Below, piece by piece: positions 6,302-11,862 of a stretch of DNA of 11,862 nt. The stretch comes from JAHEEL01 sp964195515 (GTDB taxonomy: Bacteria > Actinomycetota > Acidimicrobiia > Spongiisociales > UBA5794). Both the position numbers and the translations under genes were made by a program. Every line of letters begins with the position of its first letter. The stretch's first letter is position 1. Below the pieces are notes generated by a model, which saw only the letters and a program-made list of their open reading frames with translations, ran no database searches and was not told the origin of the DNA. The stretch is from the NCBI GenBank assembly GCA_964195515.1, contig CAXMQO010000015.1, positions 1 through 11,862 of the forward strand, given 5' to 3'.

Positions 6302-6332
6302 TTGATCGATGAGGTGGAATCCCCGATAGCCT
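6302..6332 (+). promoter_or_regulatory. Promoter of the 66-residue CxxC protein
   Basis: TTGATC (6302-6307) resembles a -35 and TAGCCT (6327-6332) a -10, with a 19-base spacer, slightly long. GTG at 6340 follows the -10 by 7 bases, again suggesting a leaderless start. Confidence 0.4.
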
Positions 6333-6339
6333 TCCTCGG

Positions 6340-6540
6340 GTGAAGCAAGGAACCAGTAGAACCGTCCTCGTCTCGGACATTGCCGTGTCCGACGGACCGT
6401 TTCAAGATGCAGCCCGAGATTTCGTCGCTGGAACCTGCAGCGTCTGTCGTATCGCCGTTCTCGAGCAGGACGCCCGCTTCCATGATGCCGGCTATCTTTG
6501 TACCGACTGTTGGCAGCTAGCCGCCGGCATCGTCCACTGA
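6340..6540 (+). CDS. Small protein with two CxxC pairs (zinc-ribbon-like)
   Basis: The protein has 66 residues from a GTG start. C33-x2-C36 and C54-x2-C57, separated by 17 residues, form a typical four-Cys zinc knuckle or zinc-ribbon layout; the GYLCTDC wording is common in such modules. The N-terminal 30 residues are featureless. I recognise no named family. Zinc binding is inferred from cysteine spacing; a DNA/RNA-binding or protein-contact role is possible but unproved. The GTG start agrees with a -10 box 7 bases upstream; an internal GTG at 6385 is an alternative that keeps all the cysteines. The gene sits 56 bases after the selenoprotein on the same strand and is convergent with the amidohydrolase. 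A functional link to the selenoprotein is only positional. Confidence 0.6.
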   Translation: MKQGTSRTVLVSDIAVSDGPFQDAARDFVAGTCSVCRIAVLEQDARFHDAGYLCTDCWQLAAGIVH

Positions 6541-6568
6541 CACGCCGCGTCACCGGAGTACACGTGCC

Positions 6569-8149
6569 TCAACTGCCCCAGATAGGACGCGTTCTGTCCA
6601 CCACGATCCGTTTGCCGTGGACCCAGGTCTCGTGAACGACGGTTCCTCTCACCTGATCAGGATCACTCGCGACCGGGTCCCGGTCGATAGCGACGATGTC
6701 CGCAGGGCTGCCGGGAGAGAGCGGCATTGGCTCGCCGAGTGCGGCCGCTGCCCCGTCCGTGAAGAGTGACAGTGCGCGATCGGGCAAGAGACCCTCACTC
6801 TTCATGACTCCTGCACGGTCCCTGGCAAGCGCCATTCCGGCCCACGGATCGGGTGACTCGACCGGGCTGTCCGATCCGGCGCACATCGGAACGCCTGCAT
6901 GGTCCAGTGATGCGAACGGGTAGGTCGACACGAGGCGTTCAGGCCCGACGCGATCAACGATCCACTCGAATTCGGATCCAAGGAATGCGGGTTGAACCGA
7001 TGCAACCACTCTGAGGCGTGCGATCCGGTCGATGTCGGCCCGCTCAAGGACGGAGGCGTGTTCGATGCGGAGCCTCCGGGGAGAGGCGCCGGTTGCAACC
7101 AGTTCCTCGTAGAGATCGACGACCGCCCCGTTGGCCCGATCGCCGATCGCGTGGAGCGCGACCATCCCGCCCATCCTGAGCGACGCTTCGGCGAGAAGAC
7201 GATCCGAATCGTCGAGGCGCATGGTGCCGAACTCGTCTGGACGATCGGTGAAGGGGGCATGCATGGCCGCCGTGTGACCGCCGAGGCTGCCATCGGCGAA
7301 GCCCTTGTAGCCGGCCCATCGGAGACGATCTCCTGCCGTATCCAGGCGGCGAGCCGCTGCATCGAGATCGTGGACGCTGCGAGCGATGACGAACCCGTGA
7401 ACATTGATTGGGAGTCGATCGGCGACGGCGACGATCAACGTGACCTCATCTCCGAGACTGGCCCACGGTCCGTCTCCGAGCCCGAGCATCGCGCCGATTG
7501 ACGTGATTCCGAGACCGGCCAGGCCGGTTAATGCGTCGAGCAGCGACCGTTCGGTCACCGACCCCGACGCGTCGAGACGGGTCGAGACAAGTTCGATGGC
7601 GGTCTCCCTCAGGACACCGGTCGGTGTGCCCTCGCTATCCCGGTCGATCGAGCCATCAGCGGGGTCCGGGGTGGAGCCGTCGACGTCGGCGTGACGGAGA
7701 GCGGCCGTATTCGCGATGGCAATGTGCCCGCAGTAGCGGTGGATGAGCACCGGACGGTTCGGCACGGCCTCGTCGAGATCGATCCGGGTGGGAAGTCTCT
7801 TCTCGGCGAGCGCCTCGTCGTCGAGTCGGAGTGCAATCAGCGGCTCATCGGAGGCAAGGTCTGTGGCAGCAATCCTGATCGCGTCCTGGAGCTCTCCGAT
7901 GTTCGTGACGGTTGTGAGCGATGGCCCGGAGAGCGAAGCAGCGTATGTCACCGGGTGCATGTGCGCATCCCGCAGACCGGGGATCAGGTGGGCACCGGCA
8001 TACTCCTCAACGGTGACGCCGGGACCACCGAGGGTCCGATGGTCACCCACGGCAACGACGCGGCCGTCCTCGATCAGGATCGCATTGCCGGGGATGCCGC
8101 GAGCGGTTCGTACGGTCTCGGCGACGAGCAGCCTTCGATCGGCGGTCAT
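6569..8149 (-). CDS. YtcJ-type metal-dependent amidohydrolase
   Basis: This is a 526-residue amidohydrolase-superfamily enzyme (amidohydrolase 3 branch), the usual length. It has the N-terminal small beta domain with IEDGRVVAVGDH, then the metal-binding H63-x-H65 in GLRDAHMHP, and HRYCGHIAIANTAAL (137-151), characteristic of YtcJ-like proteins. K282 in YKGFADGSLGG, H333 in HAIGDRAN, H364 in RIEHAS and D427 in AGSDSPV complete the likely metal ligands. The C-terminal strand ends VHETWVHGKRIV. Family members hydrolyse amide or related C-N bonds; the substrate is unknown. The frame extends upstream to 8338, but ATG at 8149 is preferred. It overlaps the upstream phosphatase stop as ATGA (8149-8146), the sign of translational coupling, and everything before it lies within that phosphatase gene. 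Confidence 0.9.
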   Translation of the reverse strand: MTADRRLLVAETVRTARGIPGNAILIEDGRVVAVGDHRTLGGPGVTVEEYAGAHLIPGLRDAHMHPVTYAASLSGPSLTTVTNIGELQDAIRIAATDLASDEPLIALRLDDEALAEKRLPTRIDLDEAVPNRPVLIHRYCGHIAIANTAALRHADVDGSTPDPADGSIDRDSEGTPTGVLRETAIELVSTRLDASGSVTERSLLDALTGLAGLGITSIGAMLGLGDGPWASLGDEVTLIVAVADRLPINVHGFVIARSVHDLDAAARRLDTAGDRLRWAGYKGFADGSLGGHTAAMHAPFTDRPDEFGTMRLDDSDRLLAEASLRMGGMVALHAIGDRANGAVVDLYEELVATGASPRRLRIEHASVLERADIDRIARLRVVASVQPAFLGSEFEWIVDRVGPERLVSTYPFASLDHAGVPMCAGSDSPVESPDPWAGMALARDRAGVMKSEGLLPDRALSLFTDGAAAALGEPMPLSPGSPADIVAIDRDPVASDPDQVRGTVVHETWVHGKRIVVDRTRPIWGS

Positions 8150-8931
8150 CTCAGACGGTTCGGAAGAGCAGGCTCGAGGATATTCCGAAGTGCATCGTGA
8201 ACCAGTCCGTTGCTGGACAGCACCATGGGTGTCGTCGGCACGGAGTCGATACCACTGAAATCGGTCACGCGACCGCCGGCCTCTCTCACGATGAGGATTC
8301 CGGCTGCCTGATCCCACGGTGCGAGGCCGAGTTCCCAATACGCCTCATACCGACCCGCGGCGACCCACGCGAGGTCGAGTGCTGCCGAACCGAACCGACG
8401 AATACCGTTGACAGAACCCAGGACTGCTCCAAGCACGCCGGCGTACTCGTCGGGGTAGTCCCCGTGATCGTATGGAAACCCAGTCGCGGTCACTGATCGA
8501 TCGAGGTCGTCCGTTTCGGAAACGTTGATTCGACGTCCGTTGAGATGCGCTCCTCGTCCCACGGCAGCGGAGAAGCATTCGTCACGAAGCGGGTCGTAGA
8601 TGACGCCGATGAGCGGCCGGTCGTCTTCCCACAACCCGATGCTGACGGCGATCTGGGGAATACCGTGCACGAAGTTCACCGTCCCGTCGAGCGGATCGAC
8701 GATCCAGAGGCGACCGCCGGGAATCGTGCCGCCGCTCTCTTCAGCAAGGATCGCGTCATCCGGCCGATGCTCCGAGATGATCGACAGCACCACGGCTTCA
8801 GAAGCGTGATCGATCTCGGTCACCGGATCGAATCGACGCTTGTACTGCGCCGTCACCCCACGATCGAAGCCCTCACGAAGAATCGCCCCACCAGCCCGTG
8901 CAGCGTTGATTGCCAGTTGAAGATCGTCCAT
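8146..8931 (-). CDS. Inositol monophosphatase-family phosphatase
   Basis: The 261-residue protein carries all IMPase metal-site motifs: E64-E65 in AILAEESGG, D79-P-L-D82-G-T in LWIVDPLDGTVNF, and W206-D207 in LAPWDQAAG. The family removes phosphate from inositol-1-phosphate, fructose-1,6-bisphosphate, histidinol-phosphate, PAP or NADP, depending on the member. In actinobacteria inositol feeds phosphatidylinositol and mycothiol. The exact substrate cannot be decided here. The frame runs upstream to 9045, but ATG 8931 starts at the typical N-terminal helix (MDDLQLAINAARAGGAILREG-like, 1-21) and lies 7 bases after a -10 box. The stop overlaps the amidohydrolase start, so the two form an operon with this gene first. 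Confidence 0.92.
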   Translation of the reverse strand: MDDLQLAINAARAGGAILREGFDRGVTAQYKRRFDPVTEIDHASEAVVLSIISEHRPDDAILAEESGGTIPGGRLWIVDPLDGTVNFVHGIPQIAVSIGLWEDDRPLIGVIYDPLRDECFSAAVGRGAHLNGRRINVSETDDLDRSVTATGFPYDHGDYPDEYAGVLGAVLGSVNGIRRFGSAALDLAWVAAGRYEAYWELGLAPWDQAAGILIVREAGGRVTDFSGIDSVPTTPMVLSSNGLVHDALRNILEPALPNRLR

Positions 8932-8938
8932 GGGCGGC

Positions 8939-8944
8939 AGCCTA
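8939..8944 (-). promoter_or_regulatory. -10 box (TAGGCT) of the IMPase-amidohydrolase operon
   Basis: Read on the minus strand the hexamer is TAGGCT, followed by GCCGCCC and then the ATG at 8931 (7-base gap). No Shine-Dalgarno sequence is present, so the operon message is probably leaderless. The region directly upstream is the left array of 8-bp repeats. Confidence 0.5.
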
Positions 8945-8952
8945 CGGGGGAT

Positions 8953-8984
8953 GAGTAGCTGAGTAGCCGAGTTGCCGAGTAGCA
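8953..8984. repeat. Left array of 8-bp repeats (GAGTAGCN)
   Basis: There are four consecutive units: GAGTAGCT, GAGTAGCC, GAGTTGCC, GAGTAGCA. The first 15 bases (8953-8967) are a perfect inverted match to 9057-9071 in the right array. It lies between the divergent IMPase and lnt promoters. Confidence 0.75.
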
Positions 8985-9050
8985 GAGACCACTCCGTTCC
9001 TGTTGGCACTGCGCGAATCCATCGAACGCGCATGCCGCACTCCAAACCAA

Positions 9051-9080
9051 TACTCAGCTACTCAGCTACTCCGCTACTTG
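9051..9080. repeat. Right array of 8-bp repeats (inverted copy)
   Basis: The units are TACTCAGC, TACTCAGC, TACTCCGC and a partial TACTTG. This is the reverse complement of the left-array unit in circularly permuted form. Together the arrays could form a hairpin with a loop of 89 bases between the 15-bp arms. The array ends 29 bases before the lnt -10 box. Confidence 0.75.
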
Positions 9081-9109
9081 TCCGGGGCGCCTCATTCTTC
9101 TCGTCTCAC

Positions 9110-9115
9110 TACTCT
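9110..9115 (+). promoter_or_regulatory. Possible -10 box (TACTCT) of the lnt homologue
   Basis: TACTCT fits TAnnnT and lies 9 bases before the ATG at 9125. This allows a leaderless or nearly leaderless transcript. The region is pyrimidine-rich and there is no Shine-Dalgarno sequence. Confidence 0.4.
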
Positions 9116-9124
9116 TCCTGGTCA

Positions 9125-10639
9125 ATGCTCCTTCCGTATCTCGCTGCGTTTGTTAGCGCTCTGCTCATGTGGGCAGCGTTTCCGCCCCTCGACATCGGGC
9201 CGCTCGCGTTTATTGCTCCGATCCCGTTGTTCTGGGCGTTGCGTCGAGTCGAGCAGGGGTTTGAGGCGATCACGATCGGTTTCCTTTGGGGAACCGTCTT
9301 CTTCGGAACCCTGCTGTTCTGGATCAGCGTCCTGGGCTTCGTCGCGTGGGTGCCGCTGGTTCTCCTGATGGCGTCCTACTTCGCGGTCTACTCCTTCGTC
9401 GTTTGGCTCTTCCGGCTGTGGCCCGCGTGGCGGTGGTGGCTGATCGTCATCGGGGCATGGGCTGCGATCGAATTTGTCCGCGCCCGATTCCCGTTCGGCG
9501 GCTTCCCTTGGGGCAACATCGGCTATGCGGCGTCGGGGATGCCCCCACTGCTCGGCACCGTGCAATGGATCGGTCCGGCAGGGTGGACCGTGGTGGCGGT
9601 GGCGTTCGCAGCGGCGGCCACGCTGATCCTGGAATCACGAGACCATTGGAGGCAGTTCGTCGACGTGTCGGTTGTGATCGTGTTGCTCGGCGTCTTCGGA
9701 ATGCTGTTCCCACCGAGGGCGGACGGTCAAGCCCTCCACGTTGCGATCGTGCAGGGGGGCTCTCCTTGCCCGATGGTGCATTGCCAGAACGAGAACCAGC
9801 GGATCTTCGAGTCACATCTGAAGTGGACGGAGACGATCCAGGACGGTGGAGCGGACCTCGTCGTATGGGCAGAGAACTCAACCGGAACCCCATTTGACCC
9901 CGAGAGCAACGACACCGTGAAGGCAGCGATCATCGCTCAGGCGGGAAGGATCGGCGCCTACTTCCTTGTATCGGGAACCCGGAGTGTTGAACCCAACGGG
10001 TTCCTCAATGTCAACATGTTCTACTCGCCGGAAGGCGTCAAGATCGGTGAGTACGCCAAGCAACACCCGGTGCCGTTCGGTGAGTACGTTCCACTGCGTT
10101 CGCTGCTGGGTTTCATTCCCCAACTCGATCAGGTGCCGAGGGACATGGTTCGGGGCAGCGAACCTGTCGTGTTCCCGATGACGTTCTCGGCGGATGGGGA
10201 GCAGACCCAGGGGCAGCTGGGCTCGGTGATCTCGTTCGAGGGTGCTTTCGCCAGATCCATCCACGCGATATCCGATGCGGGATCACAACTTATGGTTGTC
10301 GCCACGAATGAGAGTTCGTTTGGAGAGACCGCGGCCTCCGACCAACTGATCGACATGACGAGGGTGAACGCTGCGGCCATCGGTCAGGATCTCGTCCATG
10401 CGGCGATCACGGGTAAGTCGACGTTCATCAGCGCGGCCGGGGTTGTGGGTGCAACTACCGATGTGTTCACAGAGGGTGTGCTCTACGGTGACGTTGCGAT
10501 GCGGAGCGCGGGACCCACGCTGTTCACGCGGTTTCCCAACTGGCTGACATTGCTGGCGATGCTCGGGTTGGCCGGTGGATTGCTCTGGCCTGGAGAGGGC
10601 GGACTCAAGGCCATTGCCGGTCGTCATCGACCGGATTGA
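9125..10639 (+). CDS. lnt: Apolipoprotein N-acyltransferase homologue with Ser in place of the catalytic Cys
   Basis: This 504-residue protein has an N-terminal membrane region (about 1-205, roughly six to seven helices, rich in W and F), a nitrilase domain (about 215-465) and a last helix near 480. Lnt adds the third acyl chain to lipoproteins at the membrane surface. Family wording is clear: PFGGFPWGNIGY, VVWAENSTGTP with the Glu base E250, and YAKQHPVPFGEYVP with the Lys K312. At the position of the nucleophile (CYE/CFE/CWE in the family) the text reads VISFEGAF, giving S370 (TCG at 10232-10234). ATG 9125 opens the first helix. The frame continues upstream to 8972 through the 8-bp repeat array, giving a non-homologous tail, so I reject that start. 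It may be a Ser variant, a degenerate acyltransferase or a relative with another role. Confidence 0.85.
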   Translation: MLLPYLAAFVSALLMWAAFPPLDIGPLAFIAPIPLFWALRRVEQGFEAITIGFLWGTVFFGTLLFWISVLGFVAWVPLVLLMASYFAVYSFVVWLFRLWPAWRWWLIVIGAWAAIEFVRARFPFGGFPWGNIGYAASGMPPLLGTVQWIGPAGWTVVAVAFAAAATLILESRDHWRQFVDVSVVIVLLGVFGMLFPPRADGQALHVAIVQGGSPCPMVHCQNENQRIFESHLKWTETIQDGGADLVVWAENSTGTPFDPESNDTVKAAIIAQAGRIGAYFLVSGTRSVEPNGFLNVNMFYSPEGVKIGEYAKQHPVPFGEYVPLRSLLGFIPQLDQVPRDMVRGSEPVVFPMTFSADGEQTQGQLGSVISFEGAFARSIHAISDAGSQLMVVATNESSFGETAASDQLIDMTRVNAAAIGQDLVHAAITGKSTFISAAGVVGATTDVFTEGVLYGDVAMRSAGPTLFTRFPNWLTLLAMLGLAGGLLWPGEGGLKAIAGRHRPD

Positions 10640-10659
10640 CGGGTCCTCCGCAAATCAGT

Positions 10660-10689
10660 TTTGCAATGTCGTGATAGTGCAAATAGGAT
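10660..10689 (+). promoter_or_regulatory. Sigma70-type promoter with operator-like inverted repeat
   Basis: TTGCAA (10661-10666) and TAGGAT (10684-10689) are separated by exactly 17 bases, the best-formed promoter in the window. TTTGCA (10660-10665) and TGCAAA (10678-10683) form an inverted repeat covering the -35 and the spacer, a natural place for a repressor dimer. The transcript would start near 10696 and carry a leader of about 80 bases. Confidence 0.6.
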
Positions 10690-10765
10690 GGGACCAACAA
10701 ATCCCGATCCTCCCGTCGACGTCGTTCACCATCGACTGAGCGGGCAGAGTCCAATCATTCTCCTC

Positions 10766-10770
10766 GGAGG
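10766..10770 (+). promoter_or_regulatory. Shine-Dalgarno sequence GGAGG
   Basis: GGAGG lies 6 bases before the ATG at 10777, a strong canonical site. It stands out because most genes here show no ribosome-binding site, and it fixes the start of the 62-residue protein. Confidence 0.8.
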
Positions 10771-10776
10771 TTATCT

Positions 10777-10965
10777 ATGTCCGACATCATGAAAGCATCT
10801 CGCCCCCAAGGCCGGTCCCGCCGGCCGAAGACCTATGACGAAGGCCGCGTGTGCGGTACCGACGATTGCATGACCATTCTCTCTCGCTACAACCGTGCAG
10901 AGTTCTGCCACACCCACAAGCCCGTGAAGTACCCGCGTCTCCGCGGTGTCCTGACTCAGAACTAG
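10777..10965 (+). CDS. Small basic Cys/His (zinc-binding-like) protein
   Basis: This is a 62-residue protein. The N-terminal 20 residues are basic (RPQGRSRRPK). They are followed by C26-x4-C31, then C44-H-T-H47, which can make a CCCH zinc site (C-x4-C-x12-C-x2-H) with H45 as an alternative. The sentence VCGTDDCMTILSRYNRAEFCHTH resembles small actinobacterial zinc-finger proteins of unknown function; I cannot name the family. The basic tail suggests nucleic-acid or ribosome contact (inference). It has the strongest expression signals in the window, a 17-spaced promoter plus GGAGG, and ends just before a strong terminator. It is therefore a monocistronic and probably well-expressed gene. Genuine coding is well supported by these signals despite the size. 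Confidence 0.8.
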   Translation: MSDIMKASRPQGRSRRPKTYDEGRVCGTDDCMTILSRYNRAEFCHTHKPVKYPRLRGVLTQN

Positions 10966-10983
10966 TAACAAGCAGCAAGTCGC

Positions 10984-11022
10984 AAGAAGAGAGCCGGCGC
11001 CAATGGCGCCGGCTCTCTTCTT
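10984..11022. terminator. Bidirectional intrinsic terminator
   Basis: This is a perfect 39-base palindrome with 19-bp arms about a single central A (11003), realistically a 3-base loop. The GC-rich core is GAGAGCCGGCGCC with AAGAAGA at one end and TCTTCTT at the other. The flanking A/T-rich ends give short U-containing tracts on both strands. It lies between the 3' ends of the + gene at 10777 and the minus-strand aminotransferase, so it can serve both. Confidence 0.85.
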
Positions 11023-11039
11023 GGTTGGGTCACTTCCGC

Positions 11040-11862
11040 CTAGGACTCGTAGGCGGTGATCGCCCTGTCGAGAATGTCGATGCCGGTCTCGAGGTCATCG
11101 AGCGATACGTTCAACGGCGGGACGAATCGGATAACGTTGTAGTCCGGGCTGCAACCGAGGATGAACAGTCCTTCCTCTGCAGCCGCCCTTGCGATTGAGG
11201 CGAAGGCCTCGGTATCGGGTTCACGCCCGTCCTTGACGAGCTCGATCCCGATCATGAGCCCGAGGCCGCGAACGTCGCCGATCGAACGGTGCCGCTCCTG
11301 AAGATCGCCAAGACGGGTGAATGCGAGGTCTGATCGCTCGGCGACGCCGGGGATGACCTTCTTCAACTCGTCGACACCCGCTGCCGCCGCCGCACACGAG
11401 ACGGGATTCCCGCCGAACGTCGTGCCGTGCGATCCCGGGCCCCACTTGGCGAACAACTCCTTGGATGCACCGACGGCCGACAGCGGTAGGCCGTTGGCGA
11501 TGGCTTTTCCCATCACGAGGATGTCGGGGTCGACACCGTAGACCTGGCTTGTGAAGAACTCGCCGGTCCGGCCAAAGCCGGTCTGTACTTCGTCCATGAT
11601 CAGGAGGATCCCGTGTTCATCGGCAATCTCACGGATAGCGTTGACGAACTCCTGGCTCGCCGGGTAGTAGCCACCCTCGCCCTGAAGCGGCTCGAAGAGG
11701 AATGCAGCGATTTCGTCGGGCATCACTTCATGTTTGAACATGAGCCGCAGTTCATTGAGGGCGTACGCGTTGGCGTCCTCCTGCGACATGCCCCACCGAT
11801 ACGGATGGGGGAACGGAGTGACAAACACCGATGGGACGATCGGGTGATAGCCGCTCCGATAC
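11040..11862 (-). CDS. Class III aminotransferase (4-aminobutyrate aminotransferase-like), N-terminus beyond window
   Basis: The frame is open to the right edge and gives the C-terminal 273 residues of a PLP-dependent class III enzyme that would normally have about 430. Visible motifs are YRSGYHP and PYRW near the edge, FLFEPLQGEGGYYPA, LLIMDEVQTGFGRTGEFF with the PLP-ring aspartate, and MGKAIANGLPLSAVGA with the Schiff-base lysine (codon 11505-11507). Further on are HGTTFGGNPVSCAAA, the phosphate-binding loop, and RGLGLMIGIELV. The wording is closest to 4-aminobutyrate aminotransferase. Acetylornithine, ornithine or other omega-aminotransferases cannot be excluded without the N-terminal half. 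A GTG at 11828 is internal, since family residues continue upstream of it. The 3' end lies 17 bases from the shared terminator. Confidence 0.9.
   Translation of the reverse strand, partial: YRSGYHPIVPSVFVTPFPHPYRWGMSQEDANAYALNELRLMFKHEVMPDEIAAFLFEPLQGEGGYYPASQEFVNAIREIADEHGILLIMDEVQTGFGRTGEFFTSQVYGVDPDILVMGKAIANGLPLSAVGASKELFAKWGPGSHGTTFGGNPVSCAAAAAGVDELKKVIPGVAERSDLAFTRLGDLQERHRSIGDVRGLGLMIGIELVKDGREPDTEAFASIARAAAEEGLFILGCSPDYNVIRFVPPLNVSLDDLETGIDILDRAITAYES

Noticed and set aside
5984..6553. 189-residue minus-strand frame over the two small genes
   Set aside because: Its translation is Arg-rich with no recognisable family, and the opposite strand carries promoter signals, a SelW match and a four-Cys module.
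8972..9124. Upstream extension of the lnt frame
   Set aside because: The extra 51 residues come from the 8-bp repeat array and promoter region and have no family character; the first membrane helix starts at ATG 9125.
10709..10770. CCTCC (10709-10713) that could sequester the GGAGG at 10766-10770
   Set aside because: Only 5 bp over a 52-base loop in a GC-rich leader; too likely by chance to claim regulation.

Overview
The window looks like ordinary chromosomal sequence from a high-GC actinobacterium-like organism, probably near Acidimicrobiia. That placement is inferred from three things: GC-rich third codon positions, an LCP ligase and a secreted CAP protein with Thr-rich repeats, and starts that repeatedly lie 6-9 bases after a TAnnnT -10 box (leaderless transcripts). 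There are no phage, plasmid, CRISPR, tRNA or rRNA signals.

Layout, left to right. A fragment of a membrane protein (3-218) is followed by a NUDIX hydrolase (298-702) and a class V PLP enzyme (806-1975), both on +. The 317-base convergent gap 1976-2292 holds a nested palindromic, MITE-like repeat and a small hairpin. A LytR-CpsA-Psr protein on the minus strand (2293-3327) diverges from ilvD (3454-5133). A secreted CAP-domain protein follows (5269-6006), with a leader that can fold as an H-type pseudoknot. Next are two small genes, 6047-6283 and 6340-6540. Convergent to them is a minus-strand pair, a YtcJ-type amidohydrolase (6569-8149) translationally coupled to an inositol-phosphatase-family gene (8146-8931). 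Divergent from that pair is an apolipoprotein N-acyltransferase homologue (9125-10639), and the intervening region carries inverted arrays of an 8-bp repeat. A 62-residue zinc-binding protein (10777-10965) has a canonical promoter and Shine-Dalgarno sequence. It is separated by a perfect bidirectional terminator from a class III aminotransferase that runs off the window.

The most notable content is at 6047-6283. This is a SelW/Rdx-type selenoprotein with an in-frame TGA in a CxxU redox motif, followed immediately by a hairpin that fits a bacterial SECIS. Conventional gene calling would truncate it. Second is the Lnt homologue, which has Ser where the family has its catalytic Cys.

Functionally the window is a mix: cell envelope (LCP, CAP, Lnt), amino-acid metabolism (IlvD, PLP enzymes), phosphoester and amide hydrolysis, and redox. 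Most genes appear to have their own promoter. The only clear operon is the IMPase-amidohydrolase pair.
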